A stretch of 64,000 bases of DNA from Streptococcus azizii (GTDB lineage Bacteria > Bacillota > Bacilli > Lactobacillales > Streptococcaceae). The position numbers and the translations under genes are program-made. The stretch spans positions 1 to 64,000 of the forward strand of contig NZ_MSPR01000001.1 in the NCBI RefSeq assembly GCF_001984715.1, given 5' to 3'. The number at the start of each line of letters is the position of its first letter. Position 1 is the first letter of the stretch. Positions 48,466-57,921 of the stretch are shown in pieces. A model generated the notes under the pieces. The model was not told the origin of the DNA. It saw only the letters and a list, made by a program, of their open reading frames with translations, and ran no database searches.

Positions 48466-50001
48466 GTAAATTCCCAAAGTAAGTTCTAGTCTGTCTTAAA
48501 AACTGGAAACTAGAATGAGACAAAGAAATAAGGTAGAACTTACTATGGGACAAGTTGGTAACTGACAATGAAAAACAAACACTTAACTCTCTCTGATCGC
48601 AACGATATTCAAATAGGAATCGAGCAACTTAAGCCCTTCTCGGCTATCGCTGTTAAGCTAGGAAAAGATCCGTCCACAATCTCAAAAGAAGTTCGGAGAA
48701 ATAGAGTGGTGAAAGAGAACTCTAGTACTTCCAATTGTGAGGCCTGCCCTCTGCTCAAAAAGGCTCCCTACGTTTGTAATGCCTGTCCGAAAAAGAGAAG
48801 CAATTGTGGATACCAGAAACAGTTCTACTACGCAAAAAGAGCTCAGCTTGATTATGAAGCTAAGCTCTCAGAGTCGAGAACAGGTGTTGCCCTAAATAAA
48901 GAAGAATTCTATCGCATGGACGAGATTATCTCTTCTGCCATCAAAAAAGGACAACACCTCAACCACATCATCGCCTCAAACGAACTGGCGGCATCCAGAG
49001 CTTCTATCTACCGATACCTTGAAAAAGGCTATCTGTCCACAAAGCCTATTGATTTCCCCCGTGTCGTGAAATTCAGAAAGCGGAGAACCAGAAACCTCCA
49101 ACCCATTCCTAAAACTGCCAAAGAAGGACGGTCTTACGAGGACTTCCAACGCTTTCTCACAGAGAAAGGAATCAGCTATTGGCTAGAAATGGACACCGTT
49201 ACTGGACGGATCGGCGGAAAGGTACTTCTCACCTTTAACCTCTCCTTCTGCAACTTTATCTTCGCTCGATTACTTGATAATAAAACAGCTAATGAGGTCG
49301 CTAAACACCTCTACGCTATCAAGAATGCCCTGCATCAGAAAGAGATGGACTTCTGCGAAATATTCCCTGTCATTCTGACCGACAATGGTGGTGAATTCGC
49401 TAGAGTGGACGATATAGAAATGGATGTTCGCGGAGAATCTAAGCTATTCTTCTGTGACCCTAATCGTTCTGATCAGAAGGGGAGAATTGAGAAGAATCAC
49501 ACACTTATCAGAGACATTCTTCCTAAAGGAACTAGTTTTGACAACTTGATACAGGATGACATCAACCTAGTTTGTTCGCATGTCAACAGTGTCAAACGAG
49601 CTGCTTTCAACGGAAAATCCGCTTATGAACTCTTTACATTTACCTACGGTGAGGAATTGGCAACACTTTTGGGAATCTCTAAAATTGACCCTGAAAACGT
49701 CATCCAATCACCTCGATTATTAGATAAATAATCGCTAATTTTTATCAAAAAATAAGTCCAAAATAGAAAGGAACTTGTCCCATCCCAAATTCCAGATAGC
49801 TAGAACTTACTTTGAGACGTCTCAGAGCCAGTAACTTTAGTGTACTCTTTTTTTCAACATTTTCAATACTAAAACTCATTATTATCAACATTTTTAGTCA
49901 AAAACAGAACTTAGTCTGAGACTAAATTCTGTTGATTTTATGCAGTTTTCTCAAAGTAACTTCTGGAAGGACGGGAACTAGAACTTACTTTGAGAATTTA
50001 C
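48466..50001 (+). mobile_element. IS30-family insertion sequence with duplicated ends
   Basis: The outer ends form a 25-bp inverted repeat with one mismatch, GTAAATTCYCAAAGTAAGTT... (48466-48490 and 49977-50001). A second end-like sequence (CTAGAACTTACTTTGAGA) lies inside at about 49799-49816, and an opposite-facing one at about 49952-49968. So the element is either 1.54 kb or a shorter IS (48466 to about 49816) with extra end copies next to it. AACTTGTCCCAT (49771-49782) repeats inversely at 48544-48555. Confidence 0.8.
48568..49731 (+). CDS. IS30-family transposase
   Basis: 387 residues. An N-terminal HTH (TLSDRNDIQIGIEQLKPFSA, AVKLGKDPSTISKEVRRNR), a Cys-rich segment CEACPLLKKAPYVCNACPKK, and the catalytic core with Asp in YWLEMDTVTGRIGG, Asp in VILTDNGGEF and Glu in DQKGRIEKNHTLIRDILPKG. 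No stop or frameshift is seen, so it is probably functional. It is inserted between tsaE and the purine permease gene. Confidence 0.95.
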   Translation: MKNKHLTLSDRNDIQIGIEQLKPFSAIAVKLGKDPSTISKEVRRNRVVKENSSTSNCEACPLLKKAPYVCNACPKKRSNCGYQKQFYYAKRAQLDYEAKLSESRTGVALNKEEFYRMDEIISSAIKKGQHLNHIIASNELAASRASIYRYLEKGYLSTKPIDFPRVVKFRKRRTRNLQPIPKTAKEGRSYEDFQRFLTEKGISYWLEMDTVTGRIGGKVLLTFNLSFCNFIFARLLDNKTANEVAKHLYAIKNALHQKEMDFCEIFPVILTDNGGEFARVDDIEMDVRGESKLFFCDPNRSDQKGRIEKNHTLIRDILPKGTSFDNLIQDDINLVCSHVNSVKRAAFNGKSAYELFTFTYGEELATLLGISKIDPENVIQSPRLLDK

Positions 50002-50077
50002 CCAAGAAACAAATGCACGGCAAAAAAAGATGGGGCAGACCTGTTTGATCCACCCCTCTGTTTAGACAATAAGTACA

Positions 50078-51538
50078 TTAAAGAATCGCAAGGATAATAA
50101 AGTTCACGATAAACAAGGCTGTTGCACCCCATAAAATGGGATGAATCTCCTTTGCCTTACCTGTTGACACTTTAACCAAGCAGTAGAAAATAAAGGCTGC
50201 CGCAATCCCGTACGAGATAGAGAAGCAAAGCGCCATAAAGAAGGCTGCAAAGAAGGCTGGTAGTGCATCTTCAAACTTGCTCCAATCCACATCAAGGAAG
50301 GAAGATACCATCATGACCCCAACGATAATCAGAGCCGGAGCGGTCGCTGCCGCAGGCACAATCCCGACAAATGGTAGGATAAGGATTGACAGTAAGAACA
50401 AAACGGCTGTCGTTACTGCTGTCAAGCCAGTTCTTCCTCCTGCTGAAATACCAGCAGCAGACTCCACGTAAGTTGTTGTATTTGACGTTCCAAAGATTGC
50501 ACCGATAGAGGTTCCGATGGCGTCGGCAAAGAGAGCCTTGTCCATTTTTGAATTGAAGCCCTTTCCGTTTTCAAGGGCTGCCTCATCTTCTGCCGAGAAG
50601 ATGCCTGTCTTGCGTCCAGTACCGATAAAGGTACCCAGCGTATCAAAGGTATCAGATAGGCTGAAGGCAAAGATGGTCATCAGTACCAAGGGCAGGCGTT
50701 CCGTACCACTAAAAAGTGAGGACATGCCCCCAAAAGCTGCAAGGAAGGTTGTCCCTAATTCTGCAAAAGCACTCCCGATATGATTTTCTGCAAGGTTAAT
50801 GGAAGAAACATCAACCACCCCCATAGGGATACCGGCAAGTGTTGTCGCTACGATTCCAATCAAGATACCACCACGGACATTTTTGATAACCAAAATCGCA
50901 GTTAAAATCAGACCAAAAACAGTCAAGAGGACGCTAGGGTCTGTAAAGGTTGAGATGGCTGGAACAACCCCTCCACCTGCTAGAACGGAAAAGACTCCGT
51001 TTGAAAAGGTATCTGCCGTTGCCTCTGCTGGGGCTACTCCATTGACGGTAATAATATCAGAACCCGATGTCAAGAAGGTAATCAGATTTGAATTTTTGAA
51101 ACCAAGATAGGCAACAAAGACCCCGATACCACCACCGATAGCATGTTGTAAACTAACGGGGATTGCCTTGATAATGCTTTTACGCACCTTGGTCACTGTA
51201 ATAAAAATATTAAACAATCCACAGAGAAATACCATGGCTAGGGCTTCCTGCCAGGTAAAGCCAAGACCAATGACCACTGTATAAGTAAAGAAGGCATTCA
51301 AGCCCATTCCCGGAGCCAGGGCATACGGAACATTAGCAAACAAGCCCATGATAAGGGTAGACACTGTACTTGCAATAATCGTTGCTAAAAATACAGCTTG
51401 CGAAGGCATGCCCGCAACACTCAGTACGCTTGGATTAACAAATAAGATATAGGACATCGCAAAGAAGGTCGTCAGACCTGCCACGATTTCCGTTGAAACG
51501 GTCGTCCCATGTTCTTTCAGGCCAAAAAATTTGTCCAT
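50078..51538 (-). CDS. NCS2-family purine permease
   Basis: 486 residues, twelve or more membrane segments, AzgA-like group (PbuG/PbuO). Conserved parts are TEIVAGLTTFFAMSYILFVNP at the start, ALAPGMGLNAFFTYTVV, and SSLFSGTERLPLVLM...DTFDTLGTFIGT. These carry hypoxanthine, guanine or adenine with protons. PurBox-like sites and a good promoter upstream support a purine substrate. Confidence 0.9.
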   Translation of the reverse strand: MDKFFGLKEHGTTVSTEIVAGLTTFFAMSYILFVNPSVLSVAGMPSQAVFLATIIASTVSTLIMGLFANVPYALAPGMGLNAFFTYTVVIGLGFTWQEALAMVFLCGLFNIFITVTKVRKSIIKAIPVSLQHAIGGGIGVFVAYLGFKNSNLITFLTSGSDIITVNGVAPAEATADTFSNGVFSVLAGGGVVPAISTFTDPSVLLTVFGLILTAILVIKNVRGGILIGIVATTLAGIPMGVVDVSSINLAENHIGSAFAELGTTFLAAFGGMSSLFSGTERLPLVLMTIFAFSLSDTFDTLGTFIGTGRKTGIFSAEDEAALENGKGFNSKMDKALFADAIGTSIGAIFGTSNTTTYVESAAGISAGGRTGLTAVTTAVLFLLSILILPFVGIVPAAATAPALIIVGVMMVSSFLDVDWSKFEDALPAFFAAFFMALCFSISYGIAAAFIFYCLVKVSTGKAKEIHPILWGATALFIVNFIILAIL

Positions 51539-51556
51539 TTTTCAAAAATCTCCTTT

Positions 51557-51569
51557 ATTTACGAACGTT
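51557..51569. promoter_or_regulatory. PurBox-like site, promoter proximal
   Basis: ATTTACGAACGTT matches AWWWCCGAACWWT at 11 of 13 positions. It lies just downstream of the permease -10 box (TATAAT at 51576-51581, with TTGAAA at 51599-51604, spacing 17, minus strand). Confidence 0.55.
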
Positions 51570-51575
51570 ATAGAT

Positions 51576-51604
51576 ATTATAACTAAAAAACATTCACTTT
51601 TCAA
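51576..51604 (-). promoter_or_regulatory. Promoter of the purine permease gene
   Basis: TTGAAA (51599-51604), 17 bases, TATAAT (51576-51581) on the minus strand. Confidence 0.7.
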
Positions 51605-51660
51605 CCCTGATGTTTGTGAAACTGTTTTCTTTTTTTAGTCCATCCCCCATTTTGATAGAT

Positions 51661-51674
51661 AAACGTTCGGATTC
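51661..51674 (-). promoter_or_regulatory. PurBox-like site, upstream
   Basis: On the minus strand GAATCCGAACGTT contains the CCGAAC core with about 11 of 13 matches, about 60 bases upstream of the -35 box and opposite in orientation to the first site. PurR works through such pairs in Gram-positives. Confidence 0.5.
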
Positions 51675-51769
51675 TACCTGTTTTCCGCCGTTTTCATTGC
51701 TTTACAGTATCTTAGCCGTTCAACAAGCCTTGCTCTCTTTTACAATCTCCCAATTTTGATGTCCCACTC

Positions 51770-52050
51770 ATACTCAATTCCACAAGATGTGAGGACGTTA
51801 AAAGGTCTAAGTGAAAATAGGAATTCTGACGCAGAGTCCAGAGACTCTAGGAGGAATTGTCTTTTTCACACAGACCTTAGTCCGAACTCAATTACATAAG
51901 ATACGAGAGCGTCAAACAACTCCTAGAAAAAATAGACAATCGAAGCGGGTTGTCTTGCAACCAATGAGATTGGTCTTTTTTTCAGTGAGTTGTAGCTCGA
52001 GTTCAATTATAAGATACAAAGCCCGTGAAAAGCCCCAGTGGAGATGTTCC
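51770..52050. repeat. Degraded composite repeat block
   Basis: Contains pieces of the modules seen elsewhere: ATACTCAATTCCACAAGATG, GAGAGCGTCAAACAACTCCTAG, and a worn GAAAAGCCCCAGTGGAG hairpin at 52026-52050. A frame at 51811-52098 inside it is not a gene. Confidence 0.65.
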
Positions 52051-52131
52051 ATTCATCCACAAATCTCAGACAGGACTGGCATTCGGCAAGACGGGTAAGA
52101 AGCGAATAAATGACAAGCAAACAACTATACT

Positions 52132-52160
52132 TTGCGAAACGTAGCTTATTTTGCTATACT
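52132..52160 (+). promoter_or_regulatory. Promoter of the HAD phosphatase gene
   Basis: TTGCGA (52132-52137), 17 bases, TATACT (52155-52160). Confidence 0.65.
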
Positions 52161-52197
52161 GAAACGTATGAGTCTACCAAAAAGGAGTATTACCCGC

Positions 52198-53013
52198 ATG
52201 ACGAAAAAGATGATCGCCCTCGATTTAGACGGCACCTTACTAAATAGAGATAGCCAATTAAGCAGTTATACCATCGAAACGATTCGCAAAATCCAAGAGG
52301 CCGGTCATACTGTGATTATTGCAACCGGCAGACCCTATCGCATGGCCTATCAGTATTATAAAGAACTAGGGCTCTCAACCCCCATGATTAACTTCAATGG
52401 CTCTCTCGTCCATATTCCTGATCAAAACTGGGAGTGGGAGCAAAACATCCTCATCGATAAGCAGTATTTGATCGACTTCCTAAAAGAAGAGGAACGATTT
52501 GAAGCAGATTTTATTGCCGGCGAGTACAAAAATAAATTTTTCATCACCCAAAACTACTTGGATAATTTTAGCCCCGCCCTCTTGGGGGTGGAACAAATCT
52601 CGCCTGACACATTGATAAAACCTGAGCGAATCACATCCGACCCACACTCCATTTTAATGCAGACACGCGCTGCTGACAAGTATGCACTAGCAGCGGATAT
52701 CAACCATTATTTCAACGACGAACTGGAAATCAACACCTGGGGCGGCCCTCTTAATATCCTTGAAACCTGTGCCAAGGGTGTCACCAAGGCTTCTGCCCTC
52801 ACCTACTTGTTGGACCACTACCGTATGGAGGCCAAAGACTTGATTGCCTTTGGTGATGAACACAACGATATACAAATGCTATCCCTAGCAGGAAGAGGCT
52901 ATGCCATGAAAAATGCTAGTGATACCCTCCTTCCCTATGCCGACTATCTGACAGACTACACGAACGATGCAGACGGCGTCGCAAGAGAGCTCAGAAAACT
53001 ACTATTAGATTAG
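52198..53013 (+). CDS. Cof-type HAD phosphatase
   Basis: 271 residues from ATG 52198 with AAAGGAG upstream; longer starts overlap the promoter. HAD motif I IALDLDGTLLNRD, motif II VIIATGRPY, motif III Lys in the KGVTKASAL region and motif IV LIAFGDEHNDIQMLSLAGRG. The C2B cap makes it a Cof-like phosphatase of sugar phosphates or cofactors. It is monocistronic. Confidence 0.92.
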   Translation: MTKKMIALDLDGTLLNRDSQLSSYTIETIRKIQEAGHTVIIATGRPYRMAYQYYKELGLSTPMINFNGSLVHIPDQNWEWEQNILIDKQYLIDFLKEEERFEADFIAGEYKNKFFITQNYLDNFSPALLGVEQISPDTLIKPERITSDPHSILMQTRAADKYALAADINHYFNDELEINTWGGPLNILETCAKGVTKASALTYLLDHYRMEAKDLIAFGDEHNDIQMLSLAGRGYAMKNASDTLLPYADYLTDYTNDADGVARELRKLLLD

Positions 53014-53211
53014 GTAACACAACTTCCAATTTGGGGGTTGTGTTTATTTCTCTCCCCAATCGGCTGGCACAGTTTTCTATCTGGATTTCTCTGAATAGTA
53101 GGGGGAGCTAAATCCTTTATCTATCAGATGTTTTCATCGGCATCTCTGTAACTATATGGGTAAATTTCAGAAAACTTCCATAAAATTTACTCATGAACAG
53201 CACATATTTAC

Positions 53212-53241
53212 TTGACAGAAAACTTGAAAACGTTTTATAAT
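53212..53241 (+). promoter_or_regulatory. manLMN promoter with cre-like site
   Basis: TTGACA (53212-53217), 18 bases, TATAAT (53236-53241). Between the boxes, TTGAAAACGTTTTA (53224-53237) matches the cre consensus WTGNAARCGNWWWCA at 12 or more positions, so CcpA may control the operon. The transcript leader is about 370 bases and includes the repeat block that follows. Confidence 0.75.
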
Positions 53242-53320
53242 AAGACAGTTCAAAAATGTCGTCCCAACAGACAGCAACATGGAGAACTTTAGCCAGATCC
53301 ATAATGGAACAAGTGTTTAT

Positions 53321-53551
53321 TCTCAATAAAAATCAACGTGGACGAGGAAACGAAGTATTGAGGCTGGGCAAAACGTCCAACACCACTTCTCCGAGTTCAC
53401 ATCAACCTCTCATCGCAGTGATTGATTGGCTTTTACAGTCCAGTGAACTGTCAACGGTTGGAGATAGGATTTGCGCAGCAAATCTCAACAGTTCGTGTCT
53501 CACACTCCAAATCTGACCTAGACACGTTCCTTTTGATTTTTGAAGAGTATT
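53321..53551. repeat. BOX-like repeat in the manLMN leader
   Basis: Ends TTCTCAATAAAAATCAACG and TTTTGATTTTTGAAGAGTAT are BOX-like; the interior differs from other copies and holds AGTCCAGTGAACTGTCAACG. A short frame across it is not a gene. Confidence 0.7.
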
Positions 53552-53616
53552 CGATAGGCAGGCACTAAGGAGAGACCCATTTTGGCTGGCTAACAAAATT
53601 TTTAGGAGGAAACATA

Positions 53617-54609
53617 ATGAGTATCGGAATCATTATTGCAAGCCACGGTGAATTTGCCGCTGGTATTCATCAATCTGGTTCAATGATTTTTGGCGAACAA
53701 GAAAAAGTTCAAGTTGTAACCTTTATGCCAAACGAAGGTCCAGATGATTTATATGCCAAATTCAACAATGCCGTAGCTACTTTTGATGCGGACGATGAAA
53801 TCTTGGTCCTAGCCGACTTGTGGAGTGGTTCACCATTCAATCAGGCAAGCCGTGTAATGGGAGAAAACCCAGACCGTACGTTCGCCATTATCACTGGTTT
53901 GAATTTACCAATGCTAATTCAGGCCTATACAGAACGAATGATGGATGCAAGTGCAGGTGTTGCCGCAGTTGCTGCTAATATCATTAAAGAATCAAAAGAC
54001 GGAATCAAAGCCCTTCCAGAAGAATTGAACCCTGTAGAAGAGACAGCTGCTGCTCCAAAAGCCGAGGTGGCTCAAGCTGCTATTCCTGAGGGAACGGTTA
54101 TCGGGGATGGGAAATTAAAAATCAACCTTGCTCGTATCGACACACGTCTCCTACACGGTCAAGTTGCAACCGCTTGGACACCCGATTCAAAAGCAGACCG
54201 TATCATCGTTGCATCTGACTCAGTGGCAGCTGATTCCCTTCGTAAAGAATTGATCAAACAAGCTGCACCAGGAAATGTAAAGGCAAATGTCGTACCAATT
54301 CAGAAATTGATTGATGTTGCAAAAGACCCTCGCTTTGGAAATACACATGCCCTTATCTTATTTGAGACACCTCAAGATGCCCTTCGCGCAGTTGAAGGCG
54401 GTGTCCCAATCAAGACCCTAAATGTCGGCTCAATGGCTCACTCAACGGGTAAAACTATGGTCAACAACGTCCTTTCTATGGATAAAGAAGATGTTGCTAC
54501 CTTTGAAAAATTACGCGATTTAGGCGTTGAGTTTGATGTCCGTAAAGTACCAAACGACGCCAAGAAAGACTTGTTCGACTTAATCAATAAGGCGAATGTC
54601 CCTCACTAA
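53617..54609 (+). CDS. manL: Mannose PTS EIIAB (ManL)
   Basis: 330 residues. Residues 1-130 are EIIA-Man with phosphorylated His10 ([10 protein letters not shown]); a short Ala/Glu/Pro-rich linker (about 138-165) follows; residues 168-330 are EIIB-Man with His180 in [15 protein letters not shown]. It passes phosphate from HPr to incoming mannose, glucose or glucosamine. AGGAGG precedes the ATG. It leads manLMN. Confidence 0.97.
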   Translation: MSIGIIIASHGEFAAGIHQSGSMIFGEQEKVQVVTFMPNEGPDDLYAKFNNAVATFDADDEILVLADLWSGSPFNQASRVMGENPDRTFAIITGLNLPMLIQAYTERMMDASAGVAAVAANIIKESKDGIKALPEELNPVEETAAAPKAEVAQAAIPEGTVIGDGKLKINLARIDTRLLHGQVATAWTPDSKADRIIVASDSVAADSLRKELIKQAAPGNVKANVVPIQKLIDVAKDPRFGNTHALILFETPQDALRAVEGGVPIKTLNVGSMAHSTGKTMVNNVLSMDKEDVATFEKLRDLGVEFDVRKVPNDAKKDLFDLINKANVPH

Positions 54610-54791
54610 TTTCTAACCAGAACCGGTGAAGCGATGGAGAACTACAAATCAGATAGAAAAGAAGAGCTGTTGCCTATCGCACTCAATGACTGTATCTGAA
54701 CCAACGAAAGAATCCATCCGCCTGCACCAATAGAGAAGGAAAACCATTTCTGACTCTATTCTATGTATCTTATGAAAAGAAAGGATCTATC

Positions 54792-55592
54792 ATGTCATTC
54801 ATTTCAATGATCTTGGTCGTTTTAGTTGCATTCCTTGCTGGTATGGAAGGAATCCTCGACCAATTCCAATTTCATCAACCAATCGTTGCATGTACCCTCA
54901 TCGGTCTTGTAACAGGGAACCTTACTGCTGGTGTTATGCTAGGAGGTACTCTTCAATTACTCGCTCTTGGTTGGGCAAATATCGGGGCTGCCGTTGCGCC
55001 AGACGCTGCTCTTGCCTCTGTTGCTGCAGCTATCATCTTGATTAAAGGCGGTGACTTCTCCCCTGCTGCTATCAGTGTCGCTCAAGGGATTGCCATTCCT
55101 CTAGCGATCGCTGGACTTTTCCTCACCATGCTTGTGCGTACTGCTTCTGTCGCTCTTGTACACGGTGCTGACGCTGCCGCTGAAAAAGGGAACTTCGCTG
55201 CTCTTGAGCGCTACCACTTAATCGCTCTTTCTCTTCAAGGACTTCGTATCGCTGTCCCTGCTGCTCTTCTTCTTGCAATCCCTGCTGAATCTGTACAAGC
55301 TATGCTGGAATTGATGCCTGAATGGCTCAAAGGCGGTATGCAAGTCGGTGGTGGTATGGTAGTAGCTGTTGGTTTTGCCATGGTTATCAATATGATGGCG
55401 ACCCGCGAAGTATGGCCATTCTTTGCAATTGGTTTTGTACTTGCTGCTGTCACTCAAATCACCTTGATCGGTTTTGGTGCCCTAGGTGTTTCAATCGCCC
55501 TTATCTATCTTCACCTTTCAAAAACAGGTGGAAATGGTGGCGGAGGAGCTACCTCTAACGATCCAATCGGCGATATCCTAGAAGACTACTAA
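54792..55592 (+). CDS. manM: Mannose PTS EIIC (ManM)
   Basis: 266 residues, EII-Sor/Man IIC membrane protein with GGTLQLLALGWANIGAAVAPD and about seven membrane segments. It forms the sugar channel with ManN. A 182-base gap after manL shows no clear hairpin or gene; GAAAGGA is the ribosome site. Confidence 0.97.
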   Translation: MSFISMILVVLVAFLAGMEGILDQFQFHQPIVACTLIGLVTGNLTAGVMLGGTLQLLALGWANIGAAVAPDAALASVAAAIILIKGGDFSPAAISVAQGIAIPLAIAGLFLTMLVRTASVALVHGADAAAEKGNFAALERYHLIALSLQGLRIAVPAALLLAIPAESVQAMLELMPEWLKGGMQVGGGMVVAVGFAMVINMMATREVWPFFAIGFVLAAVTQITLIGFGALGVSIALIYLHLSKTGGNGGGGATSNDPIGDILEDY

Positions 55593-55607
55593 GAAGGGAG
55601 ATTTACA

Positions 55608-56519
55608 ATGTCAGAAAAACTACAACTTTCCGTAAGCGACCGTAAAAAAGTATGGTGGCGTTCCCAATTTCTTCAGGCTTCTTGGAACTACGAGCGTATG
55701 CAAAACTTGGGGTGGGCTTACTCATTAGTTCCTGCTCTGAAAAAGCTCTACACAAAGAAAGAAGACCAGGCAGCCGCGCTAAAACGCCACATGGAATTCT
55801 TCAATACGCACCCATACGTAGCTGCTCCTATCCTCGGAGTAACACTCGCCCTTGAAGAAGAGCGCGCAAACGGTGCAGCCATTGATGACGCTGCTATCCA
55901 AGGGGTTAAAATCGGGATGATGGGACCTCTTGCTGGTATCGGTGACCCAGTATTCTGGTTTACTGTTCGTCCAATCCTTGGTTCACTTGGAGCCTCACTG
56001 GCCCTTTCAGGAAATATCCTTGGTCCGATTATCTTCTTCTTAGCATGGAATCTTATCCGCATGGCCTTTTTATGGTATACACAAGAAATTGGCTACAAGG
56101 CCGGTTCTGAAATTACAAAAGATATGTCAGGAGGTATCCTCCAAGATATTACTAAAGGTGCTTCTATCCTCGGAATGTTTATCCTCGCTGTCTTGGCACA
56201 ACGTTGGGTATCCATCAACTTTACCTTCAACGTATCCGAAGTGCCACTTGCAGAAGAAGCATATATCCACTGGGACAAACTAGCAAATGGCAGCGAAGGT
56301 ATCCGCCAAGCCTTTGAGCAAGTCGGTCAAGGGCTATCCCAGACTCCTACTAAAATCACTACCTTCCAAGATAACTTGAACGGTCTGATTCCAGGATTGA
56401 TGAACTTACTTCTTACCTTCCTATGTATGTGGTTATTAAAGAAAAAAGTGTCACCAATCACTATTATCATTGGACTCTTTATCGTTGGTATCCTTGCCCG
56501 TCTAGTAGGTATCATGTAA
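55608..56519 (+). CDS. manN: Mannose PTS EIID (ManN)
   Basis: 303 residues. EIID family with RSQFLQASWNYERMQNLGWAY, KEDQAAALKRHMEFFNTHPY and GIGDPVFWFTVRPILGSLGA, ending in a C-terminal membrane segment. It completes the sugar channel, which is also the receptor for class IIa bacteriocins. It starts 15 bases after manM and ends in a terminator. Confidence 0.97.
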   Translation: MSEKLQLSVSDRKKVWWRSQFLQASWNYERMQNLGWAYSLVPALKKLYTKKEDQAAALKRHMEFFNTHPYVAAPILGVTLALEEERANGAAIDDAAIQGVKIGMMGPLAGIGDPVFWFTVRPILGSLGASLALSGNILGPIIFFLAWNLIRMAFLWYTQEIGYKAGSEITKDMSGGILQDITKGASILGMFILAVLAQRWVSINFTFNVSEVPLAEEAYIHWDKLANGSEGIRQAFEQVGQGLSQTPTKITTFQDNLNGLIPGLMNLLLTFLCMWLLKKKVSPITIIIGLFIVGILARLVGIM

Positions 56520-56523
56520 GAAA

Positions 56524-56546
56524 AAGAAGGTTTCGGCCTTCTTTTT
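56524..56546 (+). terminator. Terminator after manN
   Basis: AAGAAGG, loop TTTCGG, CCTTCTTTTT, immediately after the manN stop. Confidence 0.85.
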
Positions 56547-56563
56547 ATGATACAATAGGAATG

Positions 56564-56716
56564 CCCCATGAAAATCACTATCAGACGAGCTTTCACCATC
56601 AAAGTCGGAATAATTGAAATCGTTAATCACTATTTCAAGGGGACAAGTGAAAAGCTCCAGTCGTGGTATTCATTTCCCGAGACTCTTGACGAAGTAGTCT
56701 TTTGACTTTCATGGAG
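56564..56716. repeat. Diverged BOX-like repeat between manN and manO
   Basis: From CCATGAAAATCACTATC to TTTGACTTTCATGGAGTAT with a worn GAAAAGCTCCAGTCGTGG hairpin at 56648-56672. Confidence 0.65.
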
Positions 56717-56774
56717 TATTCGTAAGGTTGGTAGAAATTTTTACAGAACAGACAGCAATAGCAAAGGATAATGT

Positions 56775-57146
56775 ATGGTACAGTCACAAAATAAACGAGT
56801 CGACTTACAAACAACCGGTGTTTCCTACTTAGGAACCGGTGGTAAAGTAGGAAAATTTCTCATTGGTGATCAGGCTCTAGAATTTTACGCAGATGCTAAC
56901 GTAGCAGATTATATCCAAATCCCTTGGAAAAATATCCAACAAATCGGAGCCAATGTTTCTCGAAGGCATATCAGCCGGCATTTCCAGGTCTTTACCGATA
57001 GCGGAAAGTTCCTCTTTGCCTCCAAGGATTCGGGAAAGATTTTAAAAGAGGCACGAAACCATCTCGGTAATGAAAAAGTCGTGAAATTACCGACACTATT
57101 ACAAACAATCGGGCAATTTTTTAAAAATGTATTTGCCAAAAACTAA
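56775..57146 (+). CDS. manO: DUF956 family protein ManO
   Basis: 123 residues. DUF956 segments are DLQTTGVSYLGTGGKVGKFL, YIQIPWKNIQQIGANVSRR and HFQVFTDSGKFLFASKDSGK. Genes of this family almost always follow manLMN and may regulate it or modify PTS activity. It is separated from manN by a terminator and a BOX-like repeat, so its expression may be lower or independent. Confidence 0.9.
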   Translation: MVQSQNKRVDLQTTGVSYLGTGGKVGKFLIGDQALEFYADANVADYIQIPWKNIQQIGANVSRRHISRHFQVFTDSGKFLFASKDSGKILKEARNHLGNEKVVKLPTLLQTIGQFFKNVFAKN

Positions 57147-57238
57147 AAAATCGAGTATAACGGTCGCGATGTAACGCCTGGCTTTAGATAGATAAAGACG
57201 AGTTACAAAGACTGTAACCTGAAAGGGAAGCGCCAAGT

Positions 57239-57412
57239 AATACTCAATAAACATCAACATCAGTTGAAGTCAAAGCTAGTTGAAACAAGAAAAGCCCTAC
57301 CTTTCCTCAGTAGTTCCAGCCTAGTTCAAGGAAACGGGCTGAAAAGCTCCAGTCATGGTATTCACTCACCGAGACAAGTTGAGGGAGCAGCCTTTTGATT
57401 TTTAAAGAGTAT
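57239..57412. repeat. Diverged BOX-like repeat after manO
   Basis: From ATACTCAATAAACATCAAC to TTTTGATTTTTAAAGAGTAT with a worn GAAAAGCTCCAGTCATGG hairpin at about 57341-57365. Confidence 0.75.
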
Positions 57413-57416
57413 GAGA

Positions 57417-57454
57417 AAAACAGAGACTCACGCCTAGCGTGAATCTCTGTTTTT
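57417..57454. terminator. Strong hairpin terminator
   Basis: AAAAACAGAGACTCACGC pairs with GCGTGAATCTCTGTTTTT (one mismatch) around a short loop. Both flanks allow termination from either direction, for manO or the glycosidase gene. Confidence 0.85.
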
Positions 57455-57584
57455 CTTGACTCAAGATAGATTTCCTCATGTTCATCGAACACTTTGTCAA
57501 TCTCCTATTTTTACTTCGCTCACTTCAACAGTCTGGGGATAGACTGTTGAAGGCTGGAAATAGAACGAGTGGAACTCGTGTCAA

Positions 57585-57900
57585 ACGCCCTTTGTATCTT
57601 GTATAACTGAACACGGGCTACGAGCTGTGCAAAAAAGATAGTTTTTCCTAGAACTTGAGGTTCTTCGTCAAAACTCCTATTTTTGCTTTGCTCGCTTCAA
57701 CAGTCTAGGAATAGACTGTTGAAAGTAGGAAATAGAACGAGTGAAACTCGTGTCAAACGCCCTTTGTATCCTGTGTAACTGAACACGGGCTACGAGCTGT
57801 GCAAAAAAGATAGTTTTTCCTAGAACTTGAGGTTCTTCGTCAAAACTCCTATTTTTGCTTTGCTCGCTTAACGCCCTTTGTATCTTGTATAACGACGTCA
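57585..57900. repeat. Tandem 172-bp repeat downstream of the glycosidase gene
   Basis: ACGCCCTTTGTATC recurs at 57585, 57757 and (shortened) 57871. The unit holds a hairpin CAACAGTCTAGGAATAGACTGTTG and CACGGGCTACGAGCTGTG. Similar words occur in the block at 27321-27808. Confidence 0.85.
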
Positions 57901-57921
57901 GAGCTTTATTTTTGACAAGTA

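Noticed and set aside
51811-52098. 95-codon frame before the HAD gene
   Set aside because: It consists of repeat modules also present in non-coding copies elsewhere.
53256-53516. 86-codon frame before manL
   Set aside because: It lies in the leader and the BOX-like repeat; composition is that of the repeat.
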